A stretch of DNA of 64,000 nt. Source: Lepisosteus oculatus (Eukaryota > Chordata > Actinopteri > Semionotiformes > Lepisosteidae). The stretch spans positions 3,853,284 through 3,917,283 of the forward strand of contig NC_090712.1 of NCBI RefSeq assembly GCF_040954835.1. Direction: 5' to 3'. Both the position numbers and the translations under genes were made by a program. The first letter of the stretch is position 1. The number at the start of each line of letters is the position of its first letter. Of the stretch, positions 36,726 through 48,325 are shown piece after piece. Below the pieces are notes generated by a model that was given only the letters and a program-made list of their open reading frames with translations, was not told the DNA's origin and did not search any database.

Positions 36726-38550
36726 CTAAAAGTAAAAAAAAAAAACATTTTGTATTAAACTACCAGATAAATACACAGGTGAAAAGACAGATAATAGGTT
36801 GGGCTGCAGTGAACAGATAAATTAAAAGCAAACAATTACTGAACTTCTTCAGCTTGTTAGAAAGAAATGTAACTCATAACATTTTTTGTATTCCTTTCTA
36901 ACCAGCTGTTGGAGGGCTTTATCAATCATTTAGATCTTCTGTATAACATCAAATCATCCTTTCCTTTCTCATATAGAAAGATAGACATTTCCGAATGGTA
37001 TTCTGATTTCTGTTGTTTGCTGCAATAGTTTGATACTTGTCTGACTGCATGTAATGAAGAGAAATATCAATTTCTTTATAATAGGAAATCAAAAATATAA
37101 AAAAGACTCTTCACATCCTGCCCATGCACAGTGGATAAGGATACGTTTCCATAGGCATAAGCAGAATTGCTGCAAATAATAGGCTTCTCTTGAACTGTAA
37201 GTACCTTCCCTCTTCGACGTCGGTGACTGTCTCCGGCAGTCGGATGCCCAGAGTTTCGGACAGCAGGAATACGATGCACCCGCAGAAAACAGCCATTCCC
37301 GCAAAGACCAGGGAAGGTGCGAAGGTCCAGACGTCTTCCAGGAGCATGATCATCGGCGCCAGCGAACCCCCCAGCCGGCCCATGAAGGATGTGTAACCTA
37401 GACCACACTGCCTGCTCACAGAAGGAGAGCGCTCATACACATCACTGAGCATTGCAGAAAAGCCCGTGGGAAACAAGAGTTTTAAAGACCCTAAACACAC
37501 AGAAAGGTCTGGAAACGAGAGGAGGACTTTAAGCCAGTCTGGCTCCTTTGATTTCTAGTAGCTAGAACCAGGATCATGTTTAGAAATTGGAACTAGCCAG
37601 GTATCTTGCTGCAAACCCTTACCACCCTTAACAAAATTGCAATAAAAGTGTACCAAAATACTCCCTGTTCTCAGAGTACAAAGCTCCAGTGCTGTGTGAC
37701 AGTAATTATAATAATAACTCCTTACACTTATTCAGAGGTTTTCTAGACACTCTACTCAAAGAGCTTTACATGGGTCATGGGGATCCCCTCCACCACCACC
37801 AATGTGCAGCCCCACCTGGGTGATGTGACGGCAGCCATAGTGCACCAGTACGCTCCCCACACACCAGCTCTCAGTGGGGAGGAGAGCAGAGTAATGAAGC
37901 CAATTCATAGATGGGGATTATTAGGAGGCAATGATTGGTAAGGGCCAACGGGAAATTTGGCCAGTACGCTGGGGATACACCCCAACTTTTTTCAAGAAGC
38001 CCTGGGATTTTTTAGGACCACAGTGAATCAGGAGCTCAGTTTTATATTTCATCTGAAGGATGGCGCCTTTTTACAGTATAGTTTCCCCATCACTATACTG
38101 GGGCATTAGGACCCACACAGACTGCAGGGTGAGAGCCCACTACTGGCCCTAACACCACTTCCAGCAGCAGCCTTACTTTTTCCCAGGAGGTCTCCCATCT
38201 CTGCACCGACTAGGCTCACACCGGCTTAGTTTCAGGGGGTTGTCAGTTGTGAGTTGCAGGGTGATGAGATTTGAACAAACAAGTATTTAAACTGTGTATA
38301 GAGCCCAAAGCAATCAATTCATTAGGACTCATGACTGCTTCAAAACACACCGTAAGCAGTTGATCGCAATGGAGTGTTCTTACCTCAGGACGGTGGGGTA
38401 CAGCTCAGTGGTGTAGAGGAACGCTGTGGTGAATGCAGCTTCTGAAAAGCCCTTTCCAAGAACCGCTATGATTGTACGTAGAAGCCCATGATCTGAGGAA
38501 GGAAGAAGCGTGCTCTGAGAACCCAGCATGGTCCCACTTAGCTCTAGGTT

Positions 38551-38625
<75 letters not shown>

Positions 38626-41600
38626 GATGTATTATTAAATATCTTGTACTAAATATTACAAAGGCGATCCATTAAAGCGTAGCTTTTCCTAAAGTATTTC
38701 CAGAGCGCTTTCAATTATTAAATTAGAACAGATAGCTGTGGAATATCCAATGTAAGACAAAGGGTGCATTCTGTGAATTCCTTATGAATTTTGATATTAA
38801 TGGAATTCAGTGTCACCAGAAAAGTATTATAGTAAATTTAAAGAGAATTGAAGACTGTCACATGAATAAGGCACATGAATAAGGCATGAATAAGGCTATT
38901 AAAATAATCTGACATTACAAAAGTAAGAAAGAATAAATGGGTTGTACTGTATGTCTTTACAATAAACATCATTAAAAATTTAAAGTTGCAACATTCTTAT
39001 GATTTCAGTGTGTTATTTTGTTATTGGAAAGAAATGGGAAGTTATTGAGTTACAAAATATATTGTTCTTTCACGATGCGTTCTTCAGAAGGAACTTTTCA
39101 TTCAAAACATTTTGCAACTGTGCAAATTGTCTAAAAAATTGAGAACGAACAAGGAGGAAATACTGAAACATATTTAGTTGTGTACACACTAGGTTTTATT
39201 TTTCTGAACAGTGCTAAACAAGTCAAGCAAACCATCAGCAGTGCTGTGTGTTTTCCAGGATGGGGACAAAGCATTTTTACATTTAATTTTCATTCATAAT
39301 CAAAACCTTTGTTTTCTTTGTGTCCTATGGTGCAAATTGAATTTCAAGGGGAGATTTGTGTTTTTTTAAGCACAAAACCTCAACTGGTTTTCACATGGAA
39401 GCAATCAGTGGAAACAAACTCTTCCTACTCTAAATAAATAATCTGGTTCCAGCCAGCTACAGATGTCATATAAAAATACAATTTGACACAACTGATAAGG
39501 TCACTACTTGTATAGGATAGCAGAGCCTTTCTCTTTAATGAGACATAACAGATTGCATTGGTATTACGTCATGTTTGTAGGACAGCTATGTTATTTCTGT
39601 TACCTGTAGGGATGGCTGTATTAATTCCAATCAAGATTCCTGTGATAATAAGGGACCACGCCTGGCCGTTTCTTCGCCCAATTGCATCAAGGACAAAGTA
39701 GGTACCAACTTTGGCAGGCACCTCGATTGCAGCATATATAAAATGTGTGAGGTACATGTTGACACCAAACCCTGTGATTTTGAAACTGATGCCATAATAT
39801 GTGAAAGCAACTCCAAACCTATGAAACAAAAAAAATGAAAGAAGGTCGAATTAAATTAACGCAATTGGATTGGAAACAATTCAGCCAGGTGCTGGTAAAA
39901 TGCAACTGAGCAAATTTTCTTTCAAAAACAGTCCGATTAAAAATGTCCACTGAAAGCCTCTGGCCTTGATTCCTGCACTCTGCACACAGCCGCTGTGCTT
40001 TGGAGGTATTGAGAGAGCTGTGGCTGTGTGTGACATTGTGGGGACACTGAAGGAGCCATTGGTACTCCTGGACAGTTTCTAAAAGTAAAATACAGTGTGT
40101 GGGGGGGGTTAGTCCTAAAAGGTCATTTCTGATTTAAGGTCTGTTAATTTTAAAACAAAATATGATGATCTTATATTATTAAGCTTTACTTCACACCTGA
40201 AATACCTTTTTCCCTTCATACCTCATGTTGCAGAGTAAAGCAGATCGATACTGAGGTAAGGAAGTCTGTGAATCTGTAACCAGCTGGCTCCTCCTCAGGA
40301 CTGTGGTTTTGCCTGCTGCCAACTGTGGAGTTGCCACAGGAGTGTTGTTAATTAAGGGAAGAGACAGAAGTTTACATGCTGTTCTTACCAGACAAGTCCA
40401 CAACAAAGAGTAATTCTTTTCATTTTCGGCGTCTTGACCAGATCCAAGTAGGAATAGGTTGTGTTGGAATCCTCTGCTATCGTTACTTTGCTCAGTGCCT
40501 AACCAAACACAGACACAGAAAATTGGGAAGCAATTTTAAAAGAGCATAACATGATTACCCAAAAGTGGAACTAGGTAGCTGCATAAGAACCATGGCATTG
40601 AGGTTATTGTCTATGGCTGCAGTCATTGTCATTCAGATTCACATTTGACATATAGCTGCTGCAGTCTGTGTCCATCACTTACTTCTGTGTTCATCATGGA
40701 GGATGACCCCTCTTTGCCATTCATTTTTGCACACTGAGACAGATACTTATGAGCCTGCTCCGCTTTCCCATTAGCTAACAGCCATCTTGCAGACTCTGGG
40801 ATCCACCTGGGAAGATAAACACAGAGGGAACTATGTACTGTACCATCACACAAGAGTATCAGATAGCCAAGGGTATCAGATAGCATCACCTATTGTAATG
40901 CTTGAAAAAAGGCTTGAATGAGGAGTTCATCCTGCAGCATGCTTAGTTAAGTGTGAATTCAGTACTAGTCAAGCTCACTATGGCTTGTCATCACCCATGC
41001 AGCAGCTCCTTGGTTTATTCCTACCATCCTTATGGTCTTGCTTTCATTCCCCCAGCTAAGAAGGTTAAAAGCAAAGCTGTATCTCAGACTATTCACACAC
41101 AGAACTGCTCAGAGCCTAGGCTTAATATAAAGGTACTGAATGTATTTCCTCAATCAAGGCCTCCAGCTGTGGTAAAGCAGTAGTTATTTAAGCAGTTATT
41201 GGGGTTATAGGCATCATGCTACAAGCCTTCTAACTATAATTTTGGGACAACAGGATTATTGGCAGCTGCCCCTTGAGTAGGATTTGTTTAGATTTAGGGT
41301 TAGAGATGAGGGACCTGCTGAAACCATACTGTCATGGGGAGCTACAGCAAACACGCTGAAAAGCTCACAGGGGAGGTGCAGCGCCCTTTGAGCACCAGAG
41401 GCAATACATAGCTTCCACTTTGCCCCTTCCATGCCTGCGAGAAGATGAAAATCAGCCATTACGGCTGTTCCTTTCTTCCAGTTTTAATACTGCAAACTGC
41501 AGTGCTGTGAGAGTGGAAAGAAGTGCTCAGATAAATATACCATATCATGCCACAGTGCACCAATTTAGAACATGACTTTGACTGCAACATTCCTTGTTTC

Positions 41601-44600
41601 GGTTGACTCTCGTTCACATGAAGACAGGGCCTCAGCTGCTCTGGCTGCAGTGAAGGCCAAAGGCTGGATTGCTGAGAACTGCAGACTGTTTCGGATCACC
41701 GCTGCTGTGAAGATGGTCATGCTGGTTTGTTCAAATCAAAGTTTATTTCTCAAATGCACAACAATACAGCACGCAGCAGTTGTTGCTGGCAATGAAACGT
41801 TTGTCCAGCCACTGCTCTTACCACCAGGCAACGATGGCAATGAGACAAGGGGACGTTGCCGCCAGAGTCAGCTGCCTCCAGTCCCTGATGAAATAGGCGA
41901 GCAAGGCCAGCAACATGTTGCCAACCGTCCAAGACAGGCCATTGATAGTGCCAGTAAAAGTGCGATGCTCAACATCAGTCCATTCTACACCTGGAAAAAA
42001 GATGAGAGATTGTTTATATCATTTTACATCTGTAGCTGTGATTTTAACTTCTGCTCTCTGAAACGTGTGAGGGAGTAAAGTGGAGAACTTTCCAATCATC
42101 CATTCCTGGGATATGAGTTTTCAATGAGAGCTCATCTCCCCTGTAGGCAGATGGCCTCCCAGTTTGAAGTTTAAAATTAAAACCAGAACAGAATTTAACA
42201 GAATCCTACCCCTACTTTTTATTCAGAAAATCAACAATTACATGTTGCTGTATTAATCAGATCTGGAATTGCCAGTTTCTCACGTCCCTGCTCACAATTG
42301 TGAACCCCCACAACTGCACCCAGTGGAGAATGAGGTGATACATGCAGACTCCTCCAATCCACCTGCCTTCAGGTCACTATGCTTTTTACACGCCTCAGGT
42401 ATCCTCTACTGGGGGAGAACTGATTGGATAAGAGGCGGACTCTTAACCAATAGCATTGAAGCCTGTCAGCCCCAAGAGTCCCTGTGTTGCGGAGAGCCCA
42501 GAGAGCCCTCTGATCCCAGTCTACACTCAGAAGACCTTAACCATTTGTGTGCCCTTGTTTTGGGAATCCCAGTCCCAGGCTACTGGAGACACTATCCAAG
42601 TGCTAGTTTCTGATCATAGAACTCAGCCTGTGCTCAGGAGAGCTGAACCACTTGGCCCTACCCAGCCATCTCTTGTGCAGTCATTGTAACTGTGTAGGAC
42701 ATCACCCAAAGAAAACCAGTAAGAACTGGGTCAGCAGTGTCAAGAAGTAGGTTTGGCTGGTCATTGGCTGCGATCAGCGATCAGCAGCAGAGCCAACAGT
42801 GGTTCTTTGGGTTCCTGTGAATGAATGAATGAATGAATGACCTTATTAATGGAAAGAACAGTGAGTTCAGTCTCTGTTTTATAGCCATGTTGAGATAAAC
42901 ATCTTTAAGTACAAATAATTTGAATTGTGATTTCAATAAAATATGTTATTGATGAAAATGAAGTAAATTTACAGGCCCCAGGGGCTCTGAGAAATGGTCG
43001 GTATCCATGTGCATACACACATATATTTGACAAGGAACGCCTTGTGTGGTAAGGAGGTTAGGGTGTGTGTTAAAACTATGCAGTCAAGCTGAAATCTGGA
43101 TATTCTGGAAGAAATTCATCATTTCTTCATCCAATCACAACACTTTGGAGAAAGAACTGCCAGTTAATTTGCCCTTATGAAAGATTGTGTAAAAAGCTAT
43201 ACTACAAGTTGCATACTTACATGCCACATGTTGGATATGAATAAAACAAGGACACTGACAAGCTCAGTTCTCTTTGAGAACGAAAGCTGGTATTAAGAAA
43301 TACATTTCCTTTTTTAATCTTAGATTCAAGATTATCAACTAATCAGCAAACAGGTGCAGATACAGTTTTATAAATGAAGATTCCTTGAATTATTTAAACT
43401 TTTTATGTTTCTACACTGAAAAGAACAGACGTTCTCCAATCAGAACTGGAGCTGGTCATTAAAATGTCCAAAATGTAATAGCAGCTTTTATTCCTCTAGG
43501 TGAGAGGCAGTGTCCAAGGACTCCTTTAGTTCCTCTAGTTCCCCATGTACTGTATACAGTATTGTGTGGAAGAGGTCTAAATATAACAAAAAGTATAAAG
43601 TGGGAAGGAAATCACATGCTTGTTTCATCTAGTGTAATTTCTTAAGTAATTTCCAGTCACCTGCTGAAAAGACCATATAAAATACAGAAATCCTGTAGGT
43701 CAAAATTAAAATAATAATAAAACATTTGGGCTACAGCACCCTTAATGTTTGGCAGAATAAGAAAAACCAAATTCACTTACTCAAGGCAATGGAAATGATG
43801 GACATTCCTGTCAGGGAAATACCACACAGTGTCCGTGTTACAGCAAACATCACATAGGAGACAGAGAAAGCGCTGATTATCCCAAACACAGCAGACGCTA
43901 CGAATGAGACCAGGAGTATGGGTTTGCGCCCAAACCTTCAGACACAAAGCAGAAGGAAAAATGTGAGCTCAGGAGCTACTCATCACAGTCATCATTCTCC
44001 ACAGCAGGACAAATCCCCTTATATCTATATTATATATATATAAAATCCCCTTATAATGTTGGATCCTCCGGTTATTAAAAGCATGGTATGAGTCTTTATT
44101 TGGAATCCCACTCTGACACCTACTGTTTGTTTACTAAGCTTTATGAAGGCTACTGTTTTCAAGGTAGAAATTCCACAAAGTTTCTTTTTACTAGAAGTAT
44201 TTGTGTATTGCTGTACACTTTGAGTAACCACCATTCATTCTGAAAATGTTGTCAGGGTTATCAGATGTAACCTAACCTTTCCAGATGTTATTCATGATTC
44301 CACTAAAGAAGCAGAATACATCCACAACTTTATACTCAGGTATGCATGCTGTATCACCCAGATTGATCAGTACAGTAAATATACTGTCCAGTCTTTGGTT
44401 CTCATGATTATGCCACAGTGACTATGACTGACTTATGGACAGTTATGAATGTGTTCCACAGAGAACTAAGTTGTGTCACATACTGTACAGAGCATTTCTT
44501 ATTTTAAATACTGTTACAATTGCATAAAATACACCATGTGTGTATAAATGTTCATTTATTTCAAGGAAAATGTAAACTGCAGAAGCCAGTTTTATCTTGC

Positions 44601-47600
44601 CAGCTGTTACATTTCAACAGATAAAAGGCAGACTGAGCAAAAGGTAAATTATTGTTTCTTGAGTCAGGCTTCTAGAACCCAGGTTAATTAGATTTAATTG
44701 CTCTTTTCTTTTAATGAGAAAGAAGAAAACAATGCACGTTGTTACAAACTAACTTATTGTCCTTTGGTGGAAAGTTTTACTGGAGTTTAACAGCTGAAAG
44801 GTTTCATGAAACAAACATATTTGTCATTACACTGACCTGACTTACTGTAGGTAAATCATTCAGTGGTCATTTTTATTCCTGGTGGTTTGTTAATGATTCC
44901 AAAAACACGCATCTAGCGACATTCTTTTGATTAAAGATGACATTTGATTTACTTAAGTAATCATCTTTATTTGATACGTGACATTTTTCAGGAAACAATT
45001 TTCCATTACAGTATGTTTCCTTCTGGAGCCTGAGAAGTTCAAAAGACATGATGTTCCACAGATATAAAAAAAACCTACTATATATATCAATAATTAAGCA
45101 CAACCAGATCACTGTACTGCACTTACATAATGTTCAACACGAGTTCTGAAATCTGTACAACACTTCTATAACCCCCAGCATGTTTAGAAATATGTACTGT
45201 AGACTGTTTACATAAGGCTCAGCATGAGTTCAGAAATCTATAAGCAGCTGTATTTCTGAAAAGATTTGCAGTGTTAAACTCATAATGAATACATTTTAAT
45301 TCTATAGTTATCACTACCAAATAGTCCTACAAGATTCATAGGTGTTTACTATGTTACTTGCTATCTACTGTACATAGACAACAATTAAAGACACAGAGAA
45401 GAATTAAGACACAAAGTCAAAATCTTGGGATTCCTAAACACCATTGACTGAAGTGAGCGACTCTGAAAACGTACTTATCTGACAAGAAGCCAAATATCAC
45501 TGCTCCTAGAGTGACTCCAACAAAGAAGAATGTCGCGAGAGCTTGGTTCAGTTTTTTGTTGTCACACACCAAATCCCACTGTCAATGCAGAAAGAGAAAT
45601 GGTTAAAAACCTAAAAGAAAAACCATGCATTCAAACAAAGACATAATAGTCACCAAACCCAAATGTGAAAAATTAAAGGGGGTTTATTGAATAATTCTTA
45701 ACATTGCTAGCAGCACTGGATTCTGAATACAAGCGCATACTTAGAGTGCAAATTGTAGTCAGCATTGTCAAATGACACGATTTACAAACTATTTGCTAAC
45801 CAGTAAACATGCACAGACATTTGTGAATTGTGAATTTTACTATTCACATGAAGTGTATTTTACCACATTGTTTGACAGGTGGATTGAATAAAACAAACAT
45901 TCACATGGCAGAAGTGCAAAGAATAATTTCACTGGCAGATTTACTGGCTAATTTTGCTACAGAATGAAAACTGAGGCTATAATGTCACCTGCAAAAGCAA
46001 TTAAAAAAAAGAACAGACTAATATCACACTAATGTGAGGCAATAATGAATAAGGACATTTTTTGATGTGCATCAATATGAATATGCACTGATGACAAATG
46101 CTTGGCACATGCATTCAGCTTCAGCCCACTCATCTGGTAAAGGCTGCTGCATGACTGACATAAGGAATGGCAATTTAAATACAGTACGTCTGTGAAGACA
46201 TTGTAAACCTTCAACAAAAACCTTCACACAGCTCCTTCCCCTGAACATCAGTGGGTTTGGAACCCCTGTATCCCCAGATTTACAATCGGTTCAAGTTTTC
46301 CTTTGATTCATATCCTTTCTTTCTCAAAGTTTGCACCCTTCTTGCCTTTGCAAACCATAGGGAAGTATTATAAGAGAATGGAGTGTAATTGTAGCTGGCA
46401 TTCATGGAGGCAGTTGCGAATCCTCTACAGTTCCTTTGGCAGAATTGATACTTAAAATCAGAGCTGGTTAATTCTGATCAACAACCAGGTTAAGCCTAAT
46501 GTCTAGTTATTTTGGGTTTGAAAAACATGTACAAATTTTACTGGCAAACCAGAGGGAATATTTTTTTACATACCTATCTGTTCCAAATTATTAGCACCTA
46601 AATTAAGGCTACAAGCATAAAATATTGGGCTCAGATACAAAAGTTTTAAACCATATTTTGCAAGATGAGTTCAATATACTGTAAATAGCATCTAGTTTTA
46701 TTTCATTACTTAGTGCTATCCAGTATCAGCATTTGTTTTAGCCAGTCAAAACATATAGATTGTTCTGTTCTTTCTTATAGTCACAGCAAACTCAGTTCCT
46801 CAAGTAACACACGATGGGCTGCATGCTCCCAACATAGAGGAAATTTCTGCAGTTTGTTAACATACATTGCCCCTCTTTCGTCAGACGAAATAGTTTGAGA
46901 GACAAACACACTATTCAGCGGGCTCATCTAACATGTGATGTTCATTGATTGTGTGGTGAATAAGGGGAAAAGTGCTCATAATATCCATCTCTCCAGCAAG
47001 CTGTGACACAGAATAAGCTGTTTGTCTAAAAAACACTTAAATAACAGAATGTCTGGAATAATTTCACTTCAATTACTTAATCAAAGACAACATTACAGTG
47101 TCGAGGGAAACGTGCTGCTTTGAAAATCTCAGCAGACAAGCTCTGTTTACCTGTGTGCAGTACACAGGTGGCAGCTCTTAAAGAACTTTTTTTAAGGAAG
47201 CCCCCAGCAAGCAAGATTTTTTCATGGTAGTAGAAAGCAAGTTCTACATTCTCAGTACATATGGTCCTATTCGTTTTAGAGCTGGTTTTCACAGAGACCC
47301 TTTATTCTGCCTGGGAACACACCTACAGTACATGCAGGCTGCTGCTTGGGTGTCTTGGCCTTATGTTGGTCATTATTTTATCTCAGCAGAGATTTCTTCT
47401 TCCAAGAACATGCGTTAAAAAAACTACTTAAAATACAGAAGCCTGAAACTGTGACAGCCCAGGGCAATGATGATAACTCAGTAGAAAACCACAGGTGTTG
47501 ATGTCACAGAAAGATTAACTACTTTAAGTCTAGTCAGGTAGAAAACTCAGATTCACTATTCAACAGCACCAGTGCAGACTCTCTGGCTGTCTGGAATTCT

Positions 47601-48325
47601 TAATTAACAAGAGGAGAGCAGAGTGATTCCAGCAGGAAACGCATCGGGCATGAGGGATAAAGGAAAATTCCCAGGATTGTTTTCCATTTGACTACATCTT
47701 TTTAAATATGACACTACAAAAACTGATAGTGAGAGAACAGCAGTCTCAGCAATCCCCAAATGAACACTGACTGCTGTTTCTTTTTGCAAGCCTAGCTCAC
47801 TTACAGTCCTTATTCTTTTACACTTCAGACTAAAATCAGTGTCCATTTGACATGGAACGGAGCTCCTGGTGGAGCTTTTTTTTAAAAAAAAATCCTTTAA
47901 AAACGGATTTGAACCCGAGGGAAGGGAAATGAAATGGAAACGTGCAGCATGGCGTAACTCACCTGCGTGGCAGTGGTGGAGTGGAACTGTGAGTGGTCGT
48001 ACACCCAGCCGTGCTGGCAGGGCACAGCAGAAGAGCTGTTGGACAGGTTCCCGACGGGATACAGAAAGGCAGAGCAGGAACTGGGCGAGCCATCGGGTTT
48101 CCGGGGAATGGTGTGCGCGAGTATCCCGGCCTCAGTTGCTTCAGCCAAAGCGCTGCCATTCTCCAAGGGTGGGTCGGCACAGTGGTGAGGAGGCACGGCA
48201 GAAATGAAGTTGTGCAGCAGGAAGTGAAGGGGGAGGATGATTCTGGGAATGCAGAGGAGAAGCACCACCATTCCCTGGAACCTGGAGAAGGCTCCCACCT
48301 CTTTCAGCAGCTCCTCAAACCTCAT
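36632..48325 (-). CDS. slc22a7: Solute carrier family 22 member 7-like organic anion transporter, copy 2
   Basis: Ten exons, in transcript order: 48325-47963, 45578-45475, 43935-43781, 41990-41822, 40806-40683, 40498-40389, 39818-39604, 38492-38384, 37411-37205, 36725-36632 (TAA). They total 1650 bp and 549 aa, with all borders AG/GT. The start is set at MRFEELL because it aligns with human MGFEELL; the open frame continues upstream to 48,481 but without family similarity. Exon 1 gives [19 protein letters not shown] and sequons NGS, NLS and NSS in the extracellular loop. The MFS motif reads GFLSDKFGRK (DK instead of DR). Then come [56 protein letters not shown] and [10 protein letters not shown]. 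It is closer than copy 1 to human OAT2 at several of these sites. Identity to copy 1 is about 60% by eye over exon 7, so the duplication is not recent. The expected role is organic-anion and nucleotide transport in kidney or liver membranes. Confidence 0.94.
37715..38266 (-). mobile_element. Full-length 5S-rRNA-derived SINE (SINE3-like), minus strand
   Basis: Reverse-complemented, it opens with tcaccctgcaactcacaactgacaacc and the 5S-like ctaagccggtgtgagcctag..gatgggagacctcctggg. Next come ctgctgctggaagtgg, the cactatactgtaaaaaggcgcc block and ggtgtatccccagcgtactggcc. It ends in a tail with aaagctctttgagtagagtgtc. It lies in intron 8 of slc22a7 copy 2, in the same orientation as the gene. Confidence 0.9.
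38549..38625. repeat. (TAA)n / (TTA)n microsatellite
   Basis: About 25 uninterrupted ATA/TAA units. On the transcribed strand this is a U-rich (UUA)n run ending about 57 bases before the exon 8 acceptor of slc22a7 copy 2. Confidence 0.97.
42269..42690. repeat. GC-richer patch, possible old retroposon
   Basis: This is a compositionally distinct block in intron 3 of slc22a7 copy 2 with overlapping frames (114 and 77 codons) and no family features. Its phrasing (cacccagtggagaatg.. gagagccc) looks like decayed SINE or LTR sequence. I cannot name it. Confidence 0.25.
42818..42840. repeat. (TGAA)n microsatellite
   Basis: Five to six TGAA units in intron 3 of slc22a7 copy 2. Confidence 0.9.

Noticed and set aside
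41572..42078. 168-codon plus-strand frame
   Set aside because: It is antisense to slc22a7 copy 2 exon 4 (41,822-41,990) and has no family features.
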